DNA of 64,000 nucleotides. Origin: Gluconobacter morbifer G707 (lineage in GTDB: Bacteria; Pseudomonadota; Alphaproteobacteria; Acetobacterales; Acetobacteraceae). The DNA lies in NCBI RefSeq assembly GCF_000234355.1, contig NZ_AGQV01000001.1, positions 62,001 through 126,000 on the forward strand, written 5' to 3'. Under the pieces are notes generated by a model. It made no database searches, was not told the origin of the DNA, and saw only the letters and a program-made list of their open reading frames with translations. Every line of letters begins with the position of its first letter. Within the stretch, counting starts at the first letter, position 1. The position numbers were made by a program, and so were the translations under genes. Below are positions 26,072 through 34,864 of this stretch, one piece after another.

Positions 26072-26869
26072 TCAGGCGATGGTGTCCACCGTGCCGCCAT
26101 CGACCCGCAGCGCCGCGCCCGTGGTGGCGGAAGCAAGGGGAGAAGCGGTGTAAACAACCAGATTGGCCACTTCATCGACTGTTGCTGCACGACCCAGAAT
26201 ATCGCTGGGCCGATGCTTGCGGACGAACTCTGTCGCCAGGTCTTCGACAGAGCGGCTGTCACCCGGATTCTGCGCCTTCAGCATATCCTCCACGCCTTCG
26301 GAAAGCGTGAAACCGGGCAGGATGGCGTTAACGGTGACGTTGGTATGCGCCATCAGCTTGGCCAGACCGCGCGAAAGACCGAGCATTGCCGTCTTGCTGA
26401 CACCGTAATCCACCATCTCCACCGGAATGTTGAGAGCAGATTCAGAAGAGATGAACACGACCCGTCCCCAGTTGCGGTCTTTCATGCCGGGGAGATAGGC
26501 GCGTGAGAGACGTACGCCCGAGAACAGATTAACGTCGAAGAGGGACTGCCAGTCCGCGTCGGAAGTCTGGAAAAAGTTGTTCGGCTTGAAAATGCCGGCG
26601 TTGTTGATGAGGATATCGACGGAATTTTCGGTTTCGATGACGGTCTTGCACCCTTCGGCCGTACCGACATCCGCCACGATGCTGCGGAAACTCCCGCCCG
26701 GGACCGTCTTGCCCAGCGTGGCAAGCGCCTTTTCCACGGTATCTTGGCTGCGGCCATTGATGATGACGGTCGCGCCGGCACTGGCCAGTCCCTTGGCGAT
26801 CGCCAGACCGATGCCACCCGTGGAACCCGTTACCAGGGCCGTGCGCCCACTCAGATCAATGCCCACCAT
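26072..26869 (-). CDS. Short-chain dehydrogenase/reductase
   Basis: A 265-residue classical SDR using NAD(P)H. The cofactor motif TGSTGGIG spans residues 14-21, NNAG residues 89-92, and the catalytic Ser at 141-144, Tyr155 and Lys159 are in place (YGVSK). The GR in INGR after the second strand hints at NADP(H). The C-terminal LRVDGGTVDTIA is typical of sugar or alcohol dehydrogenases in this family, but substrate is not assignable. AAGGAG lies eight bases before the ATG. It is divergent from the hybrid kinase gene, with an operator-like repeat between them. Confidence 0.9.
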   Translation of the reverse strand: MVGIDLSGRTALVTGSTGGIGLAIAKGLASAGATVIINGRSQDTVEKALATLGKTVPGGSFRSIVADVGTAEGCKTVIETENSVDILINNAGIFKPNNFFQTSDADWQSLFDVNLFSGVRLSRAYLPGMKDRNWGRVVFISSESALNIPVEMVDYGVSKTAMLGLSRGLAKLMAHTNVTVNAILPGFTLSEGVEDMLKAQNPGDSRSVEDLATEFVRKHRPSDILGRAATVDEVANLVVYTASPLASATTGAALRVDGGTVDTIA

Positions 26870-26913
26870 CAGGGAAACTCCTTATAATGCAATTCGTCAG
26901 GTGATTAACGCCC

Positions 26914-26948
26914 GTTCTCCGCAAAATTGCCAGAACTGATTGCGGAGA
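26914..26948. promoter_or_regulatory. Operator-like inverted repeats in a divergent promoter
   Basis: TCTCCGCAA (26916-26924) and TTGCGGAGA (26940-26948) form a perfect 9-bp inverted repeat with a 15-base spacer. A second one, GTTCT (26914-26918) with AGAAC (26932-26936), is nested in it. They lie between the SDR start (26869) and the kinase start (27031), so one factor could control both. The factor is unknown. Confidence 0.4.
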
Positions 26949-27030
26949 GGGAGAGAATGGGGCGGATGGCTTGTAAAGAGATGACGATACACGCCATCTT
27001 CTATGAACAATCTTGACCCGGGGAAATGAT

Positions 27031-30000
27031 ATGACGCGGACAGATGGACTGGAGCAGAAGGGCGGGATCACCTTCCCGCCTGCTGTCATGTCTGGGGGCC
27101 GTGCATCTTTCCACAATGCCTCCCTGACACACCTGCTGGCACTCTCCGCATCGCTGGGAGGCAGTGAGGCCGCCCTGATCGTCCGGGAGGTACGTGGTTT
27201 CCGGATCCTGATGGAGGAAGGTAACGGGATCGGCCAGGACGGCATTGCCCGGCTGGAAGGCCGGGATAATGGCGCGGAAACGGTCCTCTTTCCCCTGCCC
27301 GGGACGGTAACCGAGGCCTGGCTCTGCGTGCGCCATGATGCGCCGGCGCTGGAACACGTCCGGGCGCTCTGGATGACCGAAATCGAAAATCTGGTCCATG
27401 CCGCAGGCACTCTGCCATCAACGGAAGGGCCAGCTCTCCTGCAACGGCTGAAGCAACGGGTCCGGCGGATGTCGGAAGCCGCGGATGTTGGCTTCTTCCA
27501 GTGCGATTTCACACATGACGTCCTGACGGCGGATGAACGTTTCGCGCAGATCTGGGGCCTTTCTCCCGCCCGTCTCGCTCTCGGAATCCCCATTCAGGAA
27601 ATCTATGACTGCGTTCATCCCGAAGACCGGGTGGTCTATGAAGGCGGGACGGAAGAGGACCTGAGCCGTTCGGGCTATTACGAAGTCCAGTTCCGGGTCG
27701 TCCTGAAAAGTGCCTACGGCAAACCGTTTATCCGGCATCTTCTGGTTCGGGGCTGGTGCGACGAAGAGGCCCCGGAAGGGGAACTGCGCAGCGTCGGACT
27801 GGTGATGAACGTCTCCGCGGCGTCCATGACGGCGGAAGCCCTCCGGTCCAGCGAGGCTTTCACGCGGCTTCTGCTCTCTAGCTCTCCTGACTGTATCCAT
27901 ATCCTCGATGTGGATGGGGTCGTCCGCTTTGTGAACGAAGGCGGCATCCGTTCCATGGAAATGGACAGCCCGATCATGCTGCATGGCATGTCCTGGGTGG
28001 ATCTCTGGCGCGGGCAGACGCGCCGCCTCGCCGTGCAGGCCGTCCAGAACGCGCTGGCGGGGGAAATCGGGCGTTTTCAGGGATATGCCCTGACGCTGAA
28101 GGGAACACGACGCTTCTGGGACGTGGCCGTCCCGCCGGTCTTCGGGGAAGAAGGGGACGTCCAGAGACTTCTGGCGATCGGACGTGACCTGACGGAGGTC
28201 AACCAGTCCATGGAGCGTCTCCAGCTTGCGCTGGATGCGGGGGCGATCGCGGGAACATGGATGTGGGATGAGGGCGGGGCATACGTGACCGGCGATACAC
28301 GCCTCGCCGCGACGCTCCGTCTGGACCCGCTCTCATTGCAGCAGGGTATTCCCGCTTCCGTCATCTACGATGCGATTGATGAGCGCGACCGTGCGGCGGT
28401 GAGGGACGCCATCACGGCCGCCCGCCGCTCGGGTGGAAAATGCAGGTTCCAGTTCCGGATCATGACGCCGGACGGCCTGCGCTGGTTCGAGGGCAACGGG
28501 CGTTGTGACCTGAACGAGGACGGCCTGATCTCCCGTTTCCCGGGCATCGTATTCGATATCGACCGTAGCAAGCGTCAGTCCATGCGGCAGAGCGCCCTCG
28601 TGGAACTGGGGGACGCTCTGCGCGCGCTCGAAAATGCTGCGGAAATGGAGGAAACCGCGGCCCGGATCGTCTGCCGGGAGCTGGAGGCGAGCGGGGCAGG
28701 CTATGGCGTGATGGACGAAACCGGTACGGGCCTGGTGGTGGGCGCGCCCCATATGGCTTCTCCTCCGCCGGGCATGCCGCGGCCCCGTTCCGTGCGCGGT
28801 TTTCACGCATTCCGGGATTATGGGAGTTACGGCGGCCTGCTGGCCCAAGGCAAGACCATCGCCCTGACGGATGTGCGCTCGGACCCGCGGACGATGGAAT
28901 ATACCGAACGCTTCGCCAGTCTGGGCATCGTGTCGATGCTGAATGTGCCGCTGTTTAAGTCCGGACGCCTGGTGGGCGTGATGTTCGTTTACAGGCCAGC
29001 ACCGCATGAATGGACGGAAGAGGAAATCGTTTTCACGCGGGCGGTCGCGGACCGTACCCATGCCGCCATGCGGCAGGCCGGGATACAGCAGCAGCTCCGG
29101 GACGTGAACGGAATGCTGGAGGAACGCGTCCGCCAGCGCACCCGGGAACGCGACCGGCTGTGGAGCATCGGCAAGGATCTTTTCCTCATCGTCAGCCGGA
29201 CGGGACAGTACCAGTCGGTCAGTCCGAGCTGGCAGAACGTCATGGGCTATTCTTCCGAATCCCTGACGGGCGTCCGCATCGAGGCGCTCTGCCACCCGGA
29301 CGATCAGGCCGCCGTCCTGAAAGCTTTTCAGGAACTGCAGGCAGGAATGCCTTGGCCTTCGGCCGGGCTGGATGTGCGGATGCTCCGGCGTAACGGAACA
29401 TGGCGCAGTTACAACTGGAGCTTCAATGACGAAGGGGATGCGGTCTATGGCGTGGGCCGCGACCTGACGGAACGCAACGAACTGGAAGAGCAGCTCCGGC
29501 AGTCCCAGAAAATGGAGGCCGTCGGTCAGCTGACCGGTGGTCTGGCCCATGATTTTAATAATCTGCTGGCAGGCATCGGCGGCAGTCTCGAACTGCTGGG
29601 CCTGCGCCTGACGCAGGGCCGGACGGAGGGGCTGACGCGCTATATCGAGGCATCGCAGGAGGCCGTGAAGCGCGCATCTTCCCTGACGCACCGCCTGCTG
29701 GCCTTCTCCCGCCGCCAGACACTGGATCCGACCCCAACAGACATGAACGGCCTCATCAACAGTCTCGTGGCGCTGATTCGCGGAACGGTCGGGCCGGGCG
29801 TAAGTCTCTCGCTGGATCTTCAGGACAGCCTGTGGCTGGTGCGCGTGGACGTGAACCAGTTCGAGAACGCCGTTCTCAACCTCTGCATCAATGCGCGTGA
29901 CGCCATGGAGCAGAACGGCCAGACCCTCGCGATCATGACGCGCAACCGCATTCTGGAAGAGGATGACGCCCGGGATCTGGGTGTTCCGGGTGGGGAATAC

Positions 30001-30669
30001 GTGGTCCTGACGGTTCAGGACAATGGCTGCGGCATGGCGGCAGAGACGGTCAAACGCGCGTTCGATCCGTTCTTCACGACCAAGCCGCAGGGGCAGGGCA
30101 CGGGGCTTGGCCTGAGCATGATCTACGGCTTCGCCCGGCAGTCCGGCGGGCAGGCCCGCATCTACTCCGTGCCGGGTGAAGGAACGTCCGTGTCCATCTG
30201 GCTGCCGCGCTATCACGGGGACAGCGCCTCCCTGCCGGAACAGAAAGACTTCCCCCGGCCCGACCGGACAGGAACGCTGCGCGCCATTCTGGAAGGGCGG
30301 ACGGTTCTGGTCGTGGATGATGAGGATACAGTGCGTCTGGTCGTCCGGGACGTGGTGGAAGATCTGGGCGGCCACGTCCTGTGCGCGGCGGATGGCCCTT
30401 CCGTCTTTCAGATCATCGAACAGCAGCCTGACCTGTCACCCTCGGTCCTGATCAGCGACATCGGAATGCCGGGCGGCATGAATGGCCGTCAGGTTGCCGA
30501 ACGGCTGCTGCTGCGCTTCCCGTCCATGAAGGTCCTGTTCATCACTGGCTACGCCGAGCAGAGTGTTCTGGGAGAACGCCTGTTGCAGCCGGGATGTGCG
30601 CTTCTGGTCAAGCCATTCAGCGTGGAGACCCTGATCGCCAAGCTGGTGCAGCTTGTGGGACAGAACTGA
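27031..30669 (+). CDS. Hybrid histidine kinase with PAS and GAF sensors
   Basis: A 1212-residue soluble sensor kinase with no membrane helix. From the N-terminus I read a GAF-like domain (about 25-125), PAS domains (about 145-268, 275-395 and 400-515), a GAF domain (about 530-690), a fourth PAS (about 705-820), a HisKA phosphoacceptor domain with His840 in GLAHDFNN, an ATPase domain with N box Asn954, DNGCGM and GTGLGLSM, and a C-terminal receiver with Asp1143 in SDIGMPG and Lys in VKPF. It thus senses internal signals and relays phosphate to its own receiver. No output regulator or phosphotransfer protein is adjacent. I start at ATG 27031 after GGGGA; an in-frame TTG at 27013 is possible. 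Confidence 0.92.
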   Translation: MTRTDGLEQKGGITFPPAVMSGGRASFHNASLTHLLALSASLGGSEAALIVREVRGFRILMEEGNGIGQDGIARLEGRDNGAETVLFPLPGTVTEAWLCVRHDAPALEHVRALWMTEIENLVHAAGTLPSTEGPALLQRLKQRVRRMSEAADVGFFQCDFTHDVLTADERFAQIWGLSPARLALGIPIQEIYDCVHPEDRVVYEGGTEEDLSRSGYYEVQFRVVLKSAYGKPFIRHLLVRGWCDEEAPEGELRSVGLVMNVSAASMTAEALRSSEAFTRLLLSSSPDCIHILDVDGVVRFVNEGGIRSMEMDSPIMLHGMSWVDLWRGQTRRLAVQAVQNALAGEIGRFQGYALTLKGTRRFWDVAVPPVFGEEGDVQRLLAIGRDLTEVNQSMERLQLALDAGAIAGTWMWDEGGAYVTGDTRLAATLRLDPLSLQQGIPASVIYDAIDERDRAAVRDAITAARRSGGKCRFQFRIMTPDGLRWFEGNGRCDLNEDGLISRFPGIVFDIDRSKRQSMRQSALVELGDALRALENAAEMEETAARIVCRELEASGAGYGVMDETGTGLVVGAPHMASPPPGMPRPRSVRGFHAFRDYGSYGGLLAQGKTIALTDVRSDPRTMEYTERFASLGIVSMLNVPLFKSGRLVGVMFVYRPAPHEWTEEEIVFTRAVADRTHAAMRQAGIQQQLRDVNGMLEERVRQRTRERDRLWSIGKDLFLIVSRTGQYQSVSPSWQNVMGYSSESLTGVRIEALCHPDDQAAVLKAFQELQAGMPWPSAGLDVRMLRRNGTWRSYNWSFNDEGDAVYGVGRDLTERNELEEQLRQSQKMEAVGQLTGGLAHDFNNLLAGIGGSLELLGLRLTQGRTEGLTRYIEASQEAVKRASSLTHRLLAFSRRQTLDPTPTDMNGLINSLVALIRGTVGPGVSLSLDLQDSLWLVRVDVNQFENAVLNLCINARDAMEQNGQTLAIMTRNRILEEDDARDLGVPGGEYVVLTVQDNGCGMAAETVKRAFDPFFTTKPQGQGTGLGLSMIYGFARQSGGQARIYSVPGEGTSVSIWLPRYHGDSASLPEQKDFPRPDRTGTLRAILEGRTVLVVDDEDTVRLVVRDVVEDLGGHVLCAADGPSVFQIIEQQPDLSPSVLISDIGMPGGMNGRQVAERLLLRFPSMKVLFITGYAEQSVLGERLLQPGCALLVKPFSVETLIAKLVQLVGQN

Positions 30670-30749
30670 CTTTCCGGCACGCCTGAACCGCCGCTTCCTT
30701 TCCTGCGTTGCAGGGGTCCCACATCCGTTTCCTGGTCGGAGATCCATCC

Positions 30750-31589
30750 ATGTCTGCACCGAAATCCATTCTGGATATCCAGACAGTCATTCCTTTCCAT
30801 GATGGCCGCGCCATCCCCCAGCTCGGGCTGGGTGTCTGGCAGACACCACCGGACCAGACAGCGGACGTCGTGCGCGAAGCCATCCGCCTCGGCTATCGTT
30901 CCGTGGACACGGCCCGGCTCTACCGCAATGAAGAGGGCGTCGGAGAAGCGATTGAAAAACATCCTGACATTTTCGTGACCACAAAGCTGTGGAATGACGA
31001 ACAGGGCTATGACCGCGCATTGCGGGCGTATGAAAAAAGCACCCGGCTTCTGAAACGCCCGGTCCTGGACCTCTTCCTCATCCACTGGCCCATGCCGGAA
31101 CAGGGACAGTACGTGGAGACATGGAAGGCACTGGTCGAACTGAAGAAGAGCGGGCGTGTAAAATCAATCGGCGTTTCGAACTTCGAACCGGAACATCTGG
31201 AACGCATCATGGACGCGACGGGCGAGATACCGGTCGTAAACCAGATCGAACTTCACCCCGACTTCCAGCAACGGAAGCTTCAGGACTTTCACGAGAAACA
31301 CAATATCCGCACGGAAGCCTGGCGGCCGTTGGGGAAAGGACGTGTTCTCACGGATGAACGGATCGTCAGGATTGCGCAGAAACACGACAAGACCCCGGCG
31401 CAGGTCGTGATCCGCTGGCATCTGCAGGAAGGACTGATCGTCATTCCGAAATCCGCCAACCCGAAACGCCTGGCGGAAAATCTGGACGTTTTCGATTTCG
31501 CACTGGATGCGGATGATCTTCAGGTCATTGATGGCATGGACCGTGCGGACGGACGGATGGGCGCCGATCCGCGGACAGCAAAATTCTGA
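30750..31589 (+). CDS. Aldo/keto reductase, 2,5-diketo-gluconate reductase type
   Basis: A 279-residue NADPH-dependent (beta/alpha)8 reductase. The catalytic tetrad is Asp53, Tyr58, Lys79 and His112 (DTARLYRNE, TKLWN, IHWP), and GVSNF and IPKSANPKR complete the family signatures. It resembles DkgA-type enzymes, which reduce 2,5-diketo-D-gluconate to 2-keto-L-gulonate and also small aldehydes; this fits an organism oxidising glucose to ketogluconates, but the substrate is inferred. ATG 30750 is preceded by GGAG; the open frame begins 14 codons earlier without similarity. It ends 54 bases before the outer-membrane barrel gene. Confidence 0.9.
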   Translation: MSAPKSILDIQTVIPFHDGRAIPQLGLGVWQTPPDQTADVVREAIRLGYRSVDTARLYRNEEGVGEAIEKHPDIFVTTKLWNDEQGYDRALRAYEKSTRLLKRPVLDLFLIHWPMPEQGQYVETWKALVELKKSGRVKSIGVSNFEPEHLERIMDATGEIPVVNQIELHPDFQQRKLQDFHEKHNIRTEAWRPLGKGRVLTDERIVRIAQKHDKTPAQVVIRWHLQEGLIVIPKSANPKRLAENLDVFDFALDADDLQVIDGMDRADGRMGADPRTAKF

Positions 31590-31643
31590 AAAATATCCCG
31601 TCTATGCTAAGCCCGCTCCGGTGCAACCGGAAAGCGGGATGGC

Positions 31644-32861
31644 ATGAGGAAGAGTTTCCTGGCGGGGGTGGCCATACTGGCCATGGGACTCGCCTCTTCG
31701 GCCCAGGCGAAAGACTGGACTGAAAACTGGTTTTCGGACACGGCATTCGGCGCGCAGATCGAAGGCGGTGTGATGGGCAGCTCCAGCCACCCGGCCAGCA
31801 ATCTCAATTTCGGGCAGCTCCTGTCCCCCTACGCCGATCAGGCAACGCTGAACCAGATCGCCCTGACCTTCACCAAACCCGTGGACGCCATCGGGGGAGG
31901 CTACGGTCTGGGGTTCAACCTGCGGATGCTCTACGGCTCGGACGCGCGCTCCTACAATATCGCCGGAGTATCGGACCGCTGGATCAACGGGCGTTACCAG
32001 GCCATGCCGGTCTTCGCCAATCTGGCCCTGCACATGCCTTGGCTGACAAAGAACGGACTGGACGGGCAGGTTGGTATCCTGACCTCCCCGATGGGCGTGG
32101 AGACGCTCGACCCCTCGACCCGTGCTTTCTATACGCTGGCCTATACGACCGAATATTCCACGCCGTTCGAACATGTCGGTGCGATGTTCCAGTGGCACCT
32201 GGACGATCACTACGACATCCAGTTCGGGGCAGACACCGGTAACCAGACCTCTTTCGGACGGGGGGACAACAACCATAAACCCGCCGGCTATATCGGCCTG
32301 ACGGCCAATAACCTCGCCGACGGCCACCTGTCCTTCACCTATCTGCTGCGGCTCGGGCCGGAAAACGCCGTCTGCTCCCTTGGTTCCCGGGCGGATGGCG
32401 CCATGCGGTACTGGAATGACATCAACGGCACTTGGACCTTTTCAAAGAAATGGAGCCTCAGCGCCGAATTCAACCAGCTTCATGACGACGGGCTGCGCGC
32501 CGATACGATCAGCGGCGTTGTCTGGGGTAAATGGCAGGTCCTGCCCACGCTCTCGGTCAATGCGCGGGGAGAGGTGTACCGGGACAACACCGGTCAGTTC
32601 GTCGCCAGCTTCATGGATAACGAAGGATACGTGCAGGGCATGCTCGGGCATTCGGTGCGTGAGGAAACAGCCCCGCCCACGACATACGGCGCCCTGACGC
32701 TCAACACCATCTGGCGGCCGGATGTCGGTCATCATATCGAGCTGCTCCAGTTCAGGCCGGAACTGCGCTTTGACCGCGCCCTGAGCGGAACGCGCCCCTT
32801 CGATGACCAGCATCACATGGGACGCATCCTCTTCGGCGCCGACATGACGCTGGGCTTCTGA
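31644..32861 (+). CDS. Outer-membrane beta-barrel porin-like protein
   Basis: A 405-residue protein with a signal peptide (MRKSFLAGVAILAMGLASSAQA, cleavage near residue 22). The mature sequence is a run of alternating amphipathic beta strands and ends in Phe (LGF), the usual signal of a BAM-inserted barrel. It resembles the BBP2-like outer-membrane porin family of Acetobacteraceae. It probably admits small solutes; no specific substrate is assigned. It follows the aldo/keto reductase by 54 bases in the same direction. GTTTCC and GGG purines upstream give a weak ribosome-binding site. Confidence 0.8.
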   Translation: MRKSFLAGVAILAMGLASSAQAKDWTENWFSDTAFGAQIEGGVMGSSSHPASNLNFGQLLSPYADQATLNQIALTFTKPVDAIGGGYGLGFNLRMLYGSDARSYNIAGVSDRWINGRYQAMPVFANLALHMPWLTKNGLDGQVGILTSPMGVETLDPSTRAFYTLAYTTEYSTPFEHVGAMFQWHLDDHYDIQFGADTGNQTSFGRGDNNHKPAGYIGLTANNLADGHLSFTYLLRLGPENAVCSLGSRADGAMRYWNDINGTWTFSKKWSLSAEFNQLHDDGLRADTISGVVWGKWQVLPTLSVNARGEVYRDNTGQFVASFMDNEGYVQGMLGHSVREETAPPTTYGALTLNTIWRPDVGHHIELLQFRPELRFDRALSGTRPFDDQHHMGRILFGADMTLGF

Positions 32862-32919
32862 TTTACCCCGCCCGGCGGGAGAGGTGCATTCCGATGTGGA
32901 GTATGGCAAGGAGTGTGAA

Positions 32920-33396
32920 ATGACGACTCCGCACGAACAGGATTTCCGCCGGGCCATGTCCCATTTTGCCACGGGCGTTGCCGTGGTGACCGCAAAGGGA
33001 AGCGAGGGAGAACAGGGCGCCACGATCAGCGCGCTGACCTCCGTTTCACTTGACCCGCTGCTGCTGCTGATCTGCCTGCACCGGGGAAGCTCGACCTACC
33101 GGGCCATCGCGGAAGCAGGGACGTTCGGACTGAGCATCCTGAACAACAGCCACAAGGACGTGGCGATGCTCTTCGCCAGCCGCACGGGAGACAAGTTCGC
33201 GTCCGAGGTGATCGAACGGGCCGAAGACGGAACGGTTTTCGTCCGCGACGCGCTGGTGAAGATGCACTGTGAACTGGTCGAAACGTTCCAGGGTGGAACG
33301 CACGCGCTCTTCATGGCACGTCCGACCTCTATCACCGTTGACAGCGAACAGGCCCCCCTCCTGTATTTCCAGGGTCAGCTCGGCATGGAGGCCTGA
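32920..33396 (+). CDS. Flavin reductase domain protein
   Basis: A 158-residue flavin:NAD(P)H oxidoreductase of the HpaC/FMN-binding split-barrel type that would supply reduced flavin to a monooxygenase. Typical segments are FATGVAVVTAKG, GATISALTSVSLDPLL and GTFGLSILN. No oxygenase partner is adjacent, so its client is unknown. ATG 32920 lies seven bases after AAGGAG; a GTG at 32884 would add 12 residues. Its 3' end overlaps the convergent acetyltransferase gene by 22 bases. Confidence 0.88.
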   Translation: MTTPHEQDFRRAMSHFATGVAVVTAKGSEGEQGATISALTSVSLDPLLLLICLHRGSSTYRAIAEAGTFGLSILNNSHKDVAMLFASRTGDKFASEVIERAEDGTVFVRDALVKMHCELVETFQGGTHALFMARPTSITVDSEQAPLLYFQGQLGMEA

Positions 33397-34202
33397 ACGT
33401 CCGGGCTGCTCCACGCAGCCCGCGCCCGGTCGATGGCGACCGGCATGGAGAACAGCCGTGCCGTCGCGGCCCCCACATGCCCGTGATGCAGGTCCGGAGA
33501 GCCATCCATCCCGGCACCCACAGCGGGAAAGCGGCTGCAGTCCACCACCGGAAGCCGGAACCGGACCCAGCGTCGTTCCCCCTCGATCTGGAGCGGCGCG
33601 CCATCCTCGAAGGTCGGCCCGCCTGGATCGGCCAGCCGCTCCGCCAGATGCAGCGCCGTGCAGGTGTCCCACCCCGTTCCCACCATCAGCACATGTGCGC
33701 CCAGCCGGTTCATGACGGCCAGCGGTGAAGACGCGCCGAACGGATCTTCCAGCGGCTGGGTGCTGAGAATGTCGAAGCTGTCCGGACCAAGCGCCGTGAA
33801 GGAGACCTGCGGGTGCAGGCTGCGGCGCACGCCCGGCCAGTGACGGAAGGTTTCGGCAACGATCCCCACATTGCGCGTCGGCGTCAGATGCACGTCATAG
33901 GCGGGCATCGTGACGCGGATGGTCTCCCACCAGCTTTCCGGCACGGGCGGCTCGCACCACCCCGCCGGGTCGCTGAGTTCGGAAGACTGGGCGGGCATGA
34001 CGATCGTACCCTGCGGACCCACGACCTGGAGCAGGGCCTCGATGAAAGTCCGTGCCCCGCCACTGATCCAGCCGATACTGCTGAGCGAGACATGAACCAG
34101 AAGTGTCATGCCCTCTTCCACGCCCAGACGGCGCAGGTCGACCGTCAGGCGGCCCAGCGTGACCGGTCCTCCCGAACGCGCGATGGCTGCGGCCTCCGTC
34201 AT
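33375..34202 (-). CDS. AAC(3)-family N-acetyltransferase
   Basis: A 275-residue member of the aminoglycoside 3-N-acetyltransferase/YokD fold, which uses acetyl-CoA. Visible motifs are LLVHVSLSSIGW, GPQGTIVMPAQSS, a catalytic-type HLTPTRNVGIVAETF with its invariant residues, HPQVSFTALGP and MVGTGWDTCTALHLAE. Housekeeping members of this family occur widely and many do not confer resistance, so an antibiotic role is not claimed. It starts 3 bases after the queF stop and is therefore probably co-transcribed with it. The flavin reductase gene converges on it. Confidence 0.85.
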   Translation of the reverse strand: MTEAAAIARSGGPVTLGRLTVDLRRLGVEEGMTLLVHVSLSSIGWISGGARTFIEALLQVVGPQGTIVMPAQSSELSDPAGWCEPPVPESWWETIRVTMPAYDVHLTPTRNVGIVAETFRHWPGVRRSLHPQVSFTALGPDSFDILSTQPLEDPFGASSPLAVMNRLGAHVLMVGTGWDTCTALHLAERLADPGGPTFEDGAPLQIEGERRWVRFRLPVVDCSRFPAVGAGMDGSPDLHHGHVGAATARLFSMPVAIDRARAAWSSPDVQASMPS

Positions 34203-34205
34203 GAA

Positions 34206-34694
34206 TCAGCCCCGCCCGCGATAACCCGGAACGTCCTGCGCGGGAATCCATACGCCCTTCGGCGGTTCGCCCGTCTGCCAGAACACATCGATCGGGATAC
34301 CCCCACGCGGATACCAGTACGCACCGATCCGGAGCCATTGCGGGTCGAGCCGCTCCACCAGCCGTTCGGCGATGGTCACGGAGCAGTCCTCGTGAAACGC
34401 ACCGTGATTGCGGAAGCTGGTCAGGAACAGCTTGAGGGACTTGCTCTCCACGATCCATTCGCTGGGAATGTAGTCGATGACGATATGCGCGAAATCCGGC
34501 TGCCCGGTGACGGGGCACAGAGACGTGAATTCCGGCGCCGTGAACCGCACGACATACTGCCGTCCCTGATGGGGGGCAGGCACGCGCTCCAGAATGGCTT
34601 CATCGGGACTTTGGGGCTGGGCGGTCTGGCGGCCGAGCTGGCTCAGGGCGTCTGTACCGGGCGCAGAAGGGCCGGTCGGATGATGGTCGGACAT
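34206..34694 (-). CDS. queF: NADPH-dependent 7-cyano-7-deazaguanine reductase
   Basis: A 162-residue single-domain (type I, YkvM-like) QueF, which reduces preQ0 to preQ1 for queuosine in tRNA. The catalytic Cys60 sits in [14 protein letters not shown]; the family motif is [20 protein letters not shown], followed by [12 protein letters not shown]. The N-terminus is a 30-residue Pro/Gln-rich tail. I start at ATG 34694 after AGGAA; an upstream ATG at 34754 would overlap the typA side. No preQ1 riboswitch is seen upstream. It is followed after 3 bases by the AAC(3)-like gene. Confidence 0.94.
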   Translation of the reverse strand: MSDHHPTGPSAPGTDALSQLGRQTAQPQSPDEAILERVPAPHQGRQYVVRFTAPEFTSLCPVTGQPDFAHIVIDYIPSEWIVESKSLKLFLTSFRNHGAFHEDCSVTIAERLVERLDPQWLRIGAYWYPRGGIPIDVFWQTGEPPKGVWIPAQDVPGYRGRG

Positions 34695-34864
34695 GGAAAG
34701 GTTCCTGAAAAAAGAGGGCGTTTTGGTGAGATGTGGCGCAGCTTTGTCCGTCACTCAAGGGAGGGTTCACGCGGGCATATCATGACAGCGTTTGCAAATT
34801 GGCGGGATTCGGTGCAGAAGACGGCGCAAATCTCATCCTTCGATGCATCCGTCTGGAAGACCTC

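Noticed and set aside
28333-30375. Open frame of 680 codons opposite the hybrid kinase
   Set aside because: Shadow frame; low-complexity His/Gln/Arg-rich translation and no domain, whereas the plus strand has all kinase motifs.
34695-34864. preQ1 riboswitch upstream of queF
   Set aside because: No H-type pseudoknot or conserved preQ1 aptamer bases were found.
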